Assembly: GCF_014190915.1 (NCBI RefSeq)
Contig: NZ_JACHVU010000014.1
Span: 81,406-145,405 of the forward strand
DNA from: Mycolicibacterium iranicum
Lineage (GTDB): Bacteria > Actinomycetota > Actinomycetes > Mycobacteriales > Mycobacteriaceae
DNA: 64,000 nucleotides
Direction of reading: 5' to 3'
The position numbers were made by a program, and so were the translations under genes. A model generated the notes under the pieces. The model searched no databases and was not told where the DNA came from. It saw nothing but the letters and a program-made list of their open reading frames with translations. Below are positions 40,999 through 49,148 of this stretch, piece after piece. How positions within the stretch are numbered: the first letter of the stretch is position 1; every line of letters begins with the position of its first letter.

Positions 40999-42173
40999 CG
41001 GGCCGCCAGGGCCTGCTCGACGTCGCCCAGCAGGTCGGCGACGTCCTCGATGCCCACCGAAAGCCGCACCAGGTCGTCCGGCACCTCCAACTGCGAACCC
41101 GCCGTGGAAGCATGCGTCATCGCGCCGGGGTACTCGATCAACGACTCGACCCCGCCGAGGGACTCGGCGAGGATGAAAATCTCTGTGCGCGCGCAGAAGT
41201 CGCGCGCCGCCTGTGGGCCGCCCCGCAGGCGCACCGAGATCATCCCGCCGAAGCCGCTCATCTGCCGCGCCGCGACGTCGTGCCCCGGATGCGAGGGCAG
41301 ACCGGGGTAGAGCACAGAGTCGACGGCGGGGTGTGCGTCGAGGAACTCGGCGACGGCGGCGGCGTTCTCGCTGTGCCGCTGCATCCGCAGCGGCAGCGTC
41401 TTGAGACCCCGGATCGTCAGGTACGCGTCGAACGGGCCGGGGACGGCCCCTGCACCGTTCTGCAGGAACGCGAACGCGTCGTCGAGCGCCTCGTCGTCGG
41501 TCAGCAACGCTCCCCCGACGACGTCGGAGTGGCCGCCGATGTACTTCGTCGTCGAATGCAGCACCACATCGGCGCCCAGCGCCAGCGGCTGCTGCAGCGC
41601 CGGGGAGGCGAATGTGTTGTCCACCAGCACCGTCACGTTGCGCTCGGCACCGATCGCGGCGATGCCGCTGATGTCGGCGATCGACAGCAGCGGGTTGGTC
41701 GGGGTCTCGATCCAGATCAGCTTGGTGCGGTCGGTCACGGCGGCGCGGACCAGGTCCAGATTCGACAGCGCGACCGCGGTGTAGCTGATGCCCCACTGGC
41801 TGAACACCTTGTCGATGAGGCGGAACGTTCCGCCGTAGGCGTCGTCGGGGATCACGACGTGGTCGCCGGGACGCAGCACCGCCCGCAGCATGCAGTCGGT
41901 GGCCGCCATCCCGGAGCTGAACGCGCGGCCGAACGCGGCGCCCTCGACCGCGGCCAGCGCACCTTCCAGCACGGAGCGGGTCGGGTTGCCCGTGCGCGCG
42001 TACTCGAACCCGCCGCGCAGACCGCCGACGCCGTCCTGGGCGAACGTGGAGCTGGCGTAGATCGGCGGGTTGACGACACCGGTGGCCGGATCGGGCCGGT
42101 AACCCGCATGGATGGCCTTCGTGGCGGGGCCGTAGGCCCGGTAGTGGTCGGCCGCACTTCGCTGCTCGCTCAT
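40995..42173 (-). CDS. metB: Cystathionine gamma-synthase / gamma-elimination PLP enzyme
   Basis: 392 residues from the ATG at 42173 (MSEQRSAADHYRAYGPATKAIHAGYRPDPATGVVNPPIY). Fold-type I Cys/Met metabolism PLP enzyme: YARTGNPTR phosphate loop, FSSGMAATDCML, DDAYGGTFRL, ETPTNPLL, and the PLP-lysine motif HSTTKYIGGHSDVVGG. It makes cystathionine from an activated homoserine and cysteine, on the methionine branch; with cbs in this window both directions of transsulfuration are represented. Orthologue of Rv1079. Confidence 0.92.
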   Translation of the reverse strand: MSEQRSAADHYRAYGPATKAIHAGYRPDPATGVVNPPIYASSTFAQDGVGGLRGGFEYARTGNPTRSVLEGALAAVEGAAFGRAFSSGMAATDCMLRAVLRPGDHVVIPDDAYGGTFRLIDKVFSQWGISYTAVALSNLDLVRAAVTDRTKLIWIETPTNPLLSIADISGIAAIGAERNVTVLVDNTFASPALQQPLALGADVVLHSTTKYIGGHSDVVGGALLTDDEALDDAFAFLQNGAGAVPGPFDAYLTIRGLKTLPLRMQRHSENAAAVAEFLDAHPAVDSVLYPGLPSHPGHDVAARQMSGFGGMISVRLRGGPQAARDFCARTEIFILAESLGGVESLIEYPGAMTHASTAGSQLEVPDDLVRLSVGIEDVADLLGDVEQALAAR

Positions 42174-42204
42174 ATTCGCAAGGCTAGCGGTGTAGAACTT
42201 GACC

Positions 42205-43395
42205 ATGCCCGCCCACCAGCGTCCGTCGACGACCACCACGATCGAAAGCCTCCTCGACCTCGACTCCCTGCTGAGCGCCGAGGATCGTGACCTGCGCACC
42301 ATGGTGCGTGAATTCGGGGAACAGCGGCTGCGACCGCACATCGCCGAATGGTTCGAGGACGGGCAGGTCCCGGTCCGTGAACTCGCACTGGAGATCGGCA
42401 AGCTCGGTCTGCTCGGCATGCACCTGACCGGCTACGGCTGCGGCGGGTCCACCGCGACCGCCTACGGTCTGGTCTGCCAGGAGCTGGAGGCCGTCGACAG
42501 CGGGCTGCGCAGCCTGGTGTCCGTGCAGGGGTCGCTGGCGATGTTCGCCATCCACCGCTGGGGCAGCGAGGAGCAGAAGGAGCAGTGGCTGCCCGGCATG
42601 GCCGCCGGCGAGCTGATCGGCTGTTTCGGCCTCACCGAGCCCGACTTCGGTTCCAACCCCGGCGGTATGCGCACCACTGCCCGCAGGGACGGATCGGACT
42701 GGGTCCTCAACGGATCGAAGATGTGGATCACCAACGCCTCACTGGCGGATGTGGCGATCGTGTGGGCCCGGTCCAAGGAGGGCGTCGTCGGCTTCGCGGT
42801 CCCGACGTCGACGCCCGGATTCAGCGCCCGGGAGATGACGCACAAGATGTCGCTGCGCGCCTCGGTCACCTCCGAGTTCACGCTGGAGGACGTGCGGCTG
42901 CCCGAGGACGCGAGACTGCCTGAGGCGCAGGGGTTGAAGGCCCCCCTGAGCTGTCTGTCCGAGGCGAGGTTCGGGATCGTGTTCGGCGCGGTCGGGGCGG
43001 CGCGGGACTGCTTGGAGACGACGCTGGACTACGTCGGCACCCGTCGGGTCTTCGACAAGCCGCTCGCGGGTTATCAACTGACGCAGGCCAAGATCGCCGA
43101 CATGGCCGTCGAACTGGGGAAGGCCCAGCTGCTCGCACTGCATCTGGGCCGCCTCAAGGACGACGGCCGGATCAGGCCCGAGCAGGTCAGCGTGGGCAAG
43201 CTGAACAACGTGCGCGAGGCCATCAAGATCGCACGGGAATGTCGCACGCTGTTGGGCGCCAACGGGATCACGCTGGAGTATCCGGTGCTGCGGCACGCCA
43301 ACAACCTGGAGTCCGTGCTCACCTACGAGGGCACCTCGGAGGTGCACCAGCTCGTGATCGGCGAGGCGCTGACGGGCGTCAGCGCCTTCCGGTGA
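42205..43395 (+). CDS. Acyl-CoA dehydrogenase, glutaryl-CoA dehydrogenase-like
   Basis: 396 residues from the ATG at 42205 (MPAHQRPSTTTTIESLLDLDSLLSAEDRDLRTMVREF); a TTG at 42199 is in frame. ACAD fold with GCFGLTEPDFGSNPGGMRTTA (FAD and substrate loop), WITNASLADVAIVWA, ETTLDYVGTRRVFDKPLAGYQLTQ, and C-terminal NGITLEYPVLRHANNLESVLTYEGTSEVHQLVIG with the catalytic Glu in YEGT. The C-terminal pattern is that of glutaryl-CoA dehydrogenase, which oxidatively decarboxylates glutaryl-CoA to crotonyl-CoA. The exact substrate needs residue-level comparison. Divergent from metB (31 bp). Confidence 0.85.
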   Translation: MPAHQRPSTTTTIESLLDLDSLLSAEDRDLRTMVREFGEQRLRPHIAEWFEDGQVPVRELALEIGKLGLLGMHLTGYGCGGSTATAYGLVCQELEAVDSGLRSLVSVQGSLAMFAIHRWGSEEQKEQWLPGMAAGELIGCFGLTEPDFGSNPGGMRTTARRDGSDWVLNGSKMWITNASLADVAIVWARSKEGVVGFAVPTSTPGFSAREMTHKMSLRASVTSEFTLEDVRLPEDARLPEAQGLKAPLSCLSEARFGIVFGAVGAARDCLETTLDYVGTRRVFDKPLAGYQLTQAKIADMAVELGKAQLLALHLGRLKDDGRIRPEQVSVGKLNNVREAIKIARECRTLLGANGITLEYPVLRHANNLESVLTYEGTSEVHQLVIGEALTGVSAFR

Positions 43396-43867
43396 GCCGG
43401 GCGTTCGGTACACACACCGTGCCCGTCAGCTTGTCGGCCAGCGTCTGACGTCGCGGATCCCACAGCGGGAACAGATAACCGATCCCGCACGGGAGCGCGT
43501 CGATGAGGTGGACGGCCTGACGCAGCACCGAGGCCGCGAAACCGACGGCCTGCCCGGTCTTCTGATCGACCACCCGGAATCCCATCACCGACTTGCCGAT
43601 GCTGGCACCGCGCACGCCCTGGCGGCGGCCGAAGTTCCACAACAGGTAGGCGACGGTGAGGGCGGCAGCCACCACACCCGCGATGTCGCCCACGGGTGAA
43701 TGCACCGCCGTGCACGCCACCCCGCCGTTGTCGTAGGTGATGCACTCCGTCGGCGCGGCGCCGATGGCCACGGATCCGGCGACGGTCCACAGCGCCACGA
43801 GCGGCGCCGCGTCGATCAACGAGGCCGCCACGCGCGTCCGCCACCGCGTGTACGGGTTGGCCGTCAT
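43379..43867 (-). CDS. RDD-family membrane protein (RDD half of the Pra antigen type)
   Basis: 162 residues from the ATG at 43867 (MTANPYTRWRTRVAASLIDAAPL). RDD domain: an Arg in helix 1, a Asp in SLIDAAPL, GRRQGVRGASIGKSVMGFRVVDQKTGQAVGF and the end FPLWDPRRQTLADKLTGTVCVP. The sequence matches the C-terminal half of M. tuberculosis Pra (Rv1078) but lacks its Pro-rich head, which appears here on the neighbouring gene product. Two cysteines in the loop could form an extracellular disulfide. Overlaps the acyl-CoA dehydrogenase gene by 17 bp. Confidence 0.85.
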   Translation of the reverse strand: MTANPYTRWRTRVAASLIDAAPLVALWTVAGSVAIGAAPTECITYDNGGVACTAVHSPVGDIAGVVAAALTVAYLLWNFGRRQGVRGASIGKSVMGFRVVDQKTGQAVGFAASVLRQAVHLIDALPCGIGYLFPLWDPRRQTLADKLTGTVCVPNARLTGRR

Positions 43868-43936
43868 ATCGCCTGTGGCACAACGGGAAGTCGGCGTGCC
43901 CGGAACTCCGAGCACGCCGACATCCGGGACGAGCGA

Positions 43937-44980
43937 CTACGGGGTGGCAGGTGCGACGTACCCACCGTTGAGGGTCCGGTAGGTGTACACCATGATCAGC
44001 ATCGCCAGCGGCGCCGCGACCAGCAGGCCCACGAAGCACAGCACGACGCCGACGATGATCACCGCGACGCAGGCCAGCCAGGTGAGCAGGGCCGGTCCGA
44101 CGTTGTTCTTCGTCGTCTCGAAGCTCGACTTGATGGCGTCGATCGGCGACAGATCCCGGTCCAGCACCGCGATGGTGGTGAACATCAGCAGGAACGCCGC
44201 GATCACACCGGGCACCACGCACAGGAAGATGCCCACGGTGGTGATGACGCCGGTGATCAGGCCCGCGATCACGACGTTGCCGACATTGCGGGGCCGGAAG
44301 AACGACCCGACGGTCACCTGCTGTCCGTTGGCGATGTCGAAGATGCCGTTGAGGAACGCCGACTGGATCGCCGCGGAGACGATCAGGGACAGGAACCAGC
44401 CGACGATCGCGACCAGGATGCCCGCGACGCCGGTCGCGGCGTAGGAGAAGGACAGTCCGCTGTCGTCGGCGACGTAGCTGGTGTCACCGGGTGAGACGAG
44501 CATCTGCACGAGGTTGATGAGACCCTGCAGCACGATGAGGACGACGGCGAACACCAAGGTCGCGACGATCAGCGGTACGGCGTTCTTGCTGAACTTGTTC
44601 CACGCCCACCCGAACGCGTCCCCGACGTTGAAGGCCGGCGCGCCGCCGAATTGCGGATGGCCCTGCCCCGCCGGGGGAAAGCCACCGCCGAAGCCCTGCG
44701 GCGGGAAGTTGCCCGACGGCGGCGGCGGATAGCCGCCCGGGGGCGGAGGCGGGTATCCCCCGGGGTCCTGCGGCCCGAAGCCACCCTGCGGCCCGTAGCC
44801 ACCCGAGGGCGGAAAGCCGCCGGACGGCGGGAAGCCTCCGGAGGGAGGGAAGCCCTCGGACGGAGGCGGATAGCTGCCACCGCCGGGCGGCGGCGGGAAG
44901 CCGCCACCGGACGGCGGCGGGGGCGGGTAGCCGCCGGGGGGCGGAGGCGGATAGCCGCCGGGCGGCGGATTCTCGGTCAT
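43937..44980 (-). CDS. Pro/Gly-rich protein with six-helix membrane domain (Pra-like head)
   Basis: 347 residues from the ATG at 44980. The first 115 residues are a low-complexity head of GGYPPPPP and GGFPPSG repeats, as in Pra and other mycobacterial PPG-repeat proteins; then comes a membrane domain of about six helices starting FGWAWNKFSKNAVPLIVATLVFAVVLIVL and ending TWLACVAVIIVGVVLCFVGLLVAAPLAMLIMVYTYRTLNGG. The segment LDRDLSPIDAIKSSFETTKNN is typical of DUF975/glycerophosphodiester-phosphodiesterase-associated membrane domains. Function is unknown. The RDD gene follows 69 bp downstream. Confidence 0.8.
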   Translation of the reverse strand: MTENPPPGGYPPPPPGGYPPPPPSGGGFPPPPGGGSYPPPSEGFPPSGGFPPSGGFPPSGGYGPQGGFGPQDPGGYPPPPPGGYPPPPSGNFPPQGFGGGFPPAGQGHPQFGGAPAFNVGDAFGWAWNKFSKNAVPLIVATLVFAVVLIVLQGLINLVQMLVSPGDTSYVADDSGLSFSYAATGVAGILVAIVGWFLSLIVSAAIQSAFLNGIFDIANGQQVTVGSFFRPRNVGNVVIAGLITGVITTVGIFLCVVPGVIAAFLLMFTTIAVLDRDLSPIDAIKSSFETTKNNVGPALLTWLACVAVIIVGVVLCFVGLLVAAPLAMLIMVYTYRTLNGGYVAPATP

Positions 44981-45431
44981 CGGTGTCTCCTGATCTCGAT
45001 CGCGGTCAAAGCGGTACGCACACCGTGGTGGAAATCTGGTCTGCCCTGGTGTGACGCTGACGTGTAGCACATGGCCCCGGCTGCACACGGACGCGTCGAC
45101 GACGGTGCGACGGAGCGAAAGCTGTTGCTTGCCAACATTTCTCGCTCGATCCCGGAAACTGCGTCGTCGACCTGTCCGTACGGGAACCTGACGCGCCCGG
45201 TGACGGCCGAGGTTCCAGCTGTGGAACGTAATCGACGGCGCTACGGAGATCAACAGCATTCCGCGGCCTGTCGAGCGGCAGCCGACGTGCCATGCACACC
45301 CCTCCGGTCACCGCGAGCTGGGAACGAGCGTGCTCACCCTACCCGAGGCCGGGCCGCGGTCAGCGGATTCGCGCCGGAAGCGTCGACGGCGGCGTCACAC
45401 CGGCGACGTTTGCCAAATCCGCCGGCGCGGT
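44981..45431. other. 451-bp gap without a recognisable gene
   Basis: This lies between the cbs stop and the start of the Pro-rich membrane protein, both on the minus strand. I see no convincing ORF, RNA gene or repeat. It is somewhat less GC-rich around 45110-45250 and presumably holds the promoter and a long leader of the Pro-rich protein gene. Confidence 0.5.
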
Positions 45432-46826
45432 TCAGCGTCGGGGGCTGCTGTCGGAGAGGTAGCCGAGCAGGTCGTGCCGGGTCAGTACGCCGGCGGGCTT
45501 GCCCTCCTCGACGACCATCACCGCGTCGCATTCGCGCAGCGTCTTGGCCGCCGTGCTGACCGCTTCACCGGCGCCGATCAGCGGCAGCGGCGGGCTCATG
45601 TGCTGCGACACGGCGTCGGCGAGCTTGGCCCGTCCCTCGAACACCGCCGAGACGAGCTCGCGCTCGGACACGCTGCCCGCGACCTCGCCGGCCATCACCG
45701 GGGGTTCCGCGCCGACCACCGGCATCTGCGAGACGCCGTACTCGCGCAGGATCCCGATGGCGTCGCGCACCGTCTCCGACGGGTGGGTGTGCACGAGGTC
45801 GGGCAGCGCGCCGCTCTTGCCTCGCAGCACGTCGCCGACCGTGGACTCGGCCACCGAACCGTCGAGCCTGCTGCGCAGGAACCCGTAGGACGACATCCAG
45901 CCGTCGTTGAAGATCTTCGACAGGTACCCGCGGCCGCCGTCGGGCAGCAGCACGACCACCACGGCGTCCGGGCCCTCGCGTTCGGCGACCCGGATCGCCC
46001 CCACCGCGGCCATCCCGCAGGATCCGCCGACCAGCAACGCCTCTTCGCGCGCCAGCCTTCGGGTCATCTCGAATGAGTCGGCATCCGAGACGGCGATGAT
46101 CTCGTCGGGGATGGTGGGGTCGTACGCCGACGGCCAGAAGTCCTCGCCGACACCTTCGACCAGATAGGGCCGCCCGGTACCTCCGGAGTACACCGACCCC
46201 TCGGGGTCGACACCGACGATCTTGACCTTTCCGCCCGACACCTCTTTGAGGTAGCGGCCGGTGCCGGTGATGGTTCCGCCCGTGCCCACCCCGGCGACGA
46301 AATGGGTGATCTTGCCTTCGGTGTCGGCCCAGATCTCGGGTCCGGTGGTCTCGTAGTGGCTCTCGGGACCCATCGGGTTGGAGTACTGGTCCGGCTTCCA
46401 CGCGCCGTCGATCTCCTCGACGAGGCGGTTGGAGACGCTGTAGTAGCTGGCCGGGTCGTCCGGCGCGACCGCGGTCGGACACACCACGACCTCGGCGCCG
46501 TAGGCGCGCAGCACGTTCTGCTTGTCCTCGCTGACCTTGTCGGGGCAGACGAAGATGCAGTGGTATCCGCGCTGCTGGGCGACGATGGCCAGGCCGACCC
46601 CGGTGTTGCCCGAGGTGGGTTCGACGATGGTGCCGCCCGGCTTCAGTTCACCGCTGGCCTCGGCGGCATCGATCATCTTGATCGCGATGCGATCTTTGGA
46701 GCTGCCCCCGGGGTTCAGGTACTCGACCTTCGCAGCGACCATGCCCGCCCCCGAGGGGACGACCGAGTTCAGCTGCACCAGAGGGGTGTTTCCGATGAGC
46801 TCACTGATGTGCCGGGCGATGCGCAT
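45432..46826 (-). CDS. cbs: Cystathionine beta-synthase
   Basis: 464 residues, the M. tuberculosis Rv1077 length. The catalytic domain has NPGGSSKDRIA with the PLP lysine, the EPTSGNTGVGLA loop and the GVGTGGTITGTGRYLKE phosphate-binding loop; two CBS repeats follow (VGDVLRGKSGALPDLVHTHPSETV and MSPPLPLIGAGEAVSTAAKTL). It condenses serine and homocysteine to cystathionine in reverse transsulfuration; the CBS pair may sense S-adenosylmethionine. No heme motif is seen in the short N-terminus. It is 56 bp downstream of lipU on the same strand. Confidence 0.95.
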   Translation of the reverse strand: MRIARHISELIGNTPLVQLNSVVPSGAGMVAAKVEYLNPGGSSKDRIAIKMIDAAEASGELKPGGTIVEPTSGNTGVGLAIVAQQRGYHCIFVCPDKVSEDKQNVLRAYGAEVVVCPTAVAPDDPASYYSVSNRLVEEIDGAWKPDQYSNPMGPESHYETTGPEIWADTEGKITHFVAGVGTGGTITGTGRYLKEVSGGKVKIVGVDPEGSVYSGGTGRPYLVEGVGEDFWPSAYDPTIPDEIIAVSDADSFEMTRRLAREEALLVGGSCGMAAVGAIRVAEREGPDAVVVVLLPDGGRGYLSKIFNDGWMSSYGFLRSRLDGSVAESTVGDVLRGKSGALPDLVHTHPSETVRDAIGILREYGVSQMPVVGAEPPVMAGEVAGSVSERELVSAVFEGRAKLADAVSQHMSPPLPLIGAGEAVSTAAKTLRECDAVMVVEEGKPAGVLTRHDLLGYLSDSSPRR

Positions 46827-46882
46827 GGGTCCATCGTGTCAGGCCCGGCGCAGAGTAACCAGGCGGCCTCCGGCCGCGCCTG

Positions 46883-47953
46883 CTACCAGGTTGCTTCGCG
46901 GATGTAGTCGCCGATCTGCTTGATCGACCGGCTCGCCTCGGACACCGCAGGCGCCCCCAGCTGGAACACGTGCATCTGACCGGGCCAGATCCGGACCTCG
47001 ACGGGAACTCCGGACGCCGCGAGCAGCCGGGCGGCCTTTCGCGCATCGCTGAGCAGAACCTCGGATCCGGACACGTGGATGAGCGTGCGGGGCAGGCCCG
47101 GCTCGATGTGGTCGAGCGGCTCGTACACCTCTTCGGGCTTGCCGTCGACGACCCGGCGCGACGCCGCGTCCTCGATCAGCTCGACGAGGGCGTGGAATGC
47201 CTTCGGCGGGAACATCGCGTCGGTGCGGGCGTTGGGGTGGTCGGCGCGCCCCTCGTTGTCGATCTCGAACAGGGGCGACATCGTCACGATCGCCGCGGGC
47301 GTCTCGCCGACGTAGCCGTTGATGCCCTCGACCTGCAGCCGCTCGGCCAGGGCCAGCGCGAGGTAACCGCCCGCCGAGTCCCCGGCCAACACGATCTGCT
47401 CGGGCTCGTAGCCCGTCTCGCGCAGCCACTTGTAGGCGTCGTAGCAGTCATCCAGGGCCGTGCCCACGGAGTGCTTCGGGATCATCCGGTAGTTGACGAC
47501 GAGCGCGGGGGCGTCCGCGCACTTCGACAGCGCCGTGACCAGACGGCCATGGGTGTTCACGCCGCACGTCAGGAACGCCCCGCCGTGCAGATACAGGATC
47601 ACGGTGCGTTTGCCGTCGGCGGGCAGCACGCCGGCCGCGCGGACCAGTTGCGCCGTGCAGTGCGGCAGCGCGATCGTGGCGCGCACGGTGCCGGGAGCAG
47701 GCTTGAGCACCCGGGCGGCGAAATCGACCACTCCCCACGGCCACGGCAACTTGGGGGCGTAGCTGCCGACCGTCAGGAACGGCTTGATCGTTGCCATGGC
47801 GGCCAGCCCCAGCAGGCGTCCGGCGACGCTCGGCCCGTCCTCCACGACCTCGACAGGTGCGCCGTCGGAGACCGGGAACTTGCGATTCTTACGCCCGCGA
47901 GCTGCGGTGATCGCAGCATGGGGAGTCACTGGAACCTTGCTGGGTGCCGTCAT
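46883..47953 (-). CDS. lipU: HSL-family esterase/lipase LipU
   Basis: About 356 residues from the ATG at 47953; GTG codons at 47959 and 47962 are in frame. Hormone-sensitive-lipase group: oxyanion motif YLHGGAFLTCG (HGG), nucleophile GDSAGGYLAL, and a C-terminal acid-His pair with SGSEVLLSDARK and GQMHVFQL. It should hydrolyse short- to medium-chain esters. The N-terminal 90 residues form a cap with a hydrophobic helix. Orthologue of Rv1076. Divergent from the GDSL gene across an AT-rich 185-bp region with a dyad at 48033-48054. Confidence 0.93.
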   Translation of the reverse strand: MTAPSKVPVTPHAAITAARGRKNRKFPVSDGAPVEVVEDGPSVAGRLLGLAAMATIKPFLTVGSYAPKLPWPWGVVDFAARVLKPAPGTVRATIALPHCTAQLVRAAGVLPADGKRTVILYLHGGAFLTCGVNTHGRLVTALSKCADAPALVVNYRMIPKHSVGTALDDCYDAYKWLRETGYEPEQIVLAGDSAGGYLALALAERLQVEGINGYVGETPAAIVTMSPLFEIDNEGRADHPNARTDAMFPPKAFHALVELIEDAASRRVVDGKPEEVYEPLDHIEPGLPRTLIHVSGSEVLLSDARKAARLLAASGVPVEVRIWPGQMHVFQLGAPAVSEASRSIKQIGDYIREATW

Positions 47954-48032
47954 CGCCACCACTTCCTACGCCGATGTAGAGCCGGGATAAGCCAAGTTAC
48001 TCAGACAACCTCGTAACTTAGCTTCGCACTTG

Positions 48033-48054
48033 TAACCATTATCACAATTGGTTA
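48033..48054. promoter_or_regulatory. Dyad in the AT-rich lipU/GDSL divergent promoter
   Basis: TAACCA (48033-48038) and TGGTTA (48049-48054) are exact inverted arms with a 10-bp centre in the most AT-rich stretch of this part of the window. The layout suits a TetR-type operator controlling lipU, the divergent gene or both. The regulator is unknown; no regulator gene is adjacent. Confidence 0.4.
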
Positions 48055-48147
48055 AACACTTTTGGTACACCAGTTGATACCGCACTGTGATCGCCGATCG
48101 GGGTTGCGACGCGGCGCGGGCGGGCGGCTCCGGCCTAAACTGGCGCC

Positions 48148-49110
48148 GTGGGCATACGCGCATCGCGTCGGTCGGTCGCCCTGGCGGCGGCAGCCACCTT
48201 CGCCTCGACGGGCACCGCCTATGTCGGGGCCCGCAACCTGCTCAGTGGGCAGGCCGATCAAGCCCGTCAGGTCATCCCGAAGTCCTGGGACGTCCCTCCC
48301 CGCGCCGACGGCATCTACACGCCGGGCGGCGGGCCCGTGGAGCGCTGGCATCGCGGCGTGCCGTTCGATCTGCACCTGATGATCTTCGGCGACTCGACGG
48401 CCACGGGGTACGGCTGTGTGGTCGCCGACGAGGTGCCCGGCGTGCTGATCGCCCGAGGCCTGGCCGAGGAGTCCGGCAAGCGGATCCGGTTGAGCACCAA
48501 GGCGATCGTCGGTGCGACGTCGAAGGGCCTGTCCGGGCAGATCGACGCCATGTACGTCGCGGGGCCACCCCCGGACGCGGCGGTCATCATGATCGGCGCC
48601 AACGACATCACCCAGCCCAACGGCATCGGTCCGTCGGCGCGCCGCCTCGGCCGTGCGGTGCGGCGGTTGCGCGGCAGCGATGCGGTCGTCGTCGTCGGGA
48701 CCTGCCCGGACTTCGGTGTCATCACTGCGATCCCCCAGCCGCTGCGCTGGGTGGCGCGCAGCCGCGGGCTGCGGCTGGCCCACGCGCAGGCGGCGGCCGT
48801 CCGCGCCGCCGGCGGCATCCCCGTCCCGTTCTCCGACCTGCTGGCCCCGCACTTCTACAAGACCCCCGAGCTGTTGTTCTCCCCGGACATGTTCCATCCG
48901 TCCGCCGCGGGCTACGAGCTGGCCGCCAAGCAGCTGCTGCCCGCGCTCTGCGAGGCGCTGGGAGAGTTCATCACCGGGCAGCCGCGTGAGGCGGCGCTGG
49001 AGTCCAGAACCGGCGAGGGCGCCTCACTGCTGTCGCGGGTCAGCGGCCTGAGCCGGCTGTGGCGCCGCTCGACCGGGGTGCCCGCGCCGATCGTTGTGGC
49101 TGCGAGCTAG
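48148..49110 (+). CDS. SGNH/GDSL-family hydrolase (Rv1075c-like)
   Basis: 320 residues from the GTG at 48148. An N-terminal Ala-rich hydrophobic stretch (RRSVALAAAATFASTGTAYVG) following basic residues is probably a signal anchor. SGNH blocks: block I IFGDSTATGYG with the nucleophile Ser, block III IGANDIT, and block V DMFHPSAAGYELAA with the catalytic Asp and His. The orthologue Rv1075c is a cell-envelope GDSL esterase. The C-terminal 60 residues are Arg/Ser-rich and probably disordered. Confidence 0.9.
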   Translation: MGIRASRRSVALAAAATFASTGTAYVGARNLLSGQADQARQVIPKSWDVPPRADGIYTPGGGPVERWHRGVPFDLHLMIFGDSTATGYGCVVADEVPGVLIARGLAEESGKRIRLSTKAIVGATSKGLSGQIDAMYVAGPPPDAAVIMIGANDITQPNGIGPSARRLGRAVRRLRGSDAVVVVGTCPDFGVITAIPQPLRWVARSRGLRLAHAQAAAVRAAGGIPVPFSDLLAPHFYKTPELLFSPDMFHPSAAGYELAAKQLLPALCEALGEFITGQPREAALESRTGEGASLLSRVSGLSRLWRRSTGVPAPIVVAAS

Positions 49111-49116
49111 GTTTCT

Positions 49117-49130
49117 TGGAACACGTTCTC
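49117..49130. promoter_or_regulatory. Near-consensus KstR-type site upstream of fadA3
   Basis: TGGAACACGTTCTC matches TnnAACnnGTTnnA except for the last A. It ends 18 bases before the ATG of the thiolase gene and just before its ribosome binding site, so a bound repressor would overlap the transcription start region. Confidence 0.5.
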
Positions 49131-49148
49131 TCAGCGAGGAGCTCTTTC

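Noticed and set aside
44640..44970. Apparent tandem DNA repeats
   Set aside because: They encode the GGYPPPP/GGFPPSG repeats of the Pro-rich protein, so this is low-complexity coding sequence rather than a CRISPR or satellite array.
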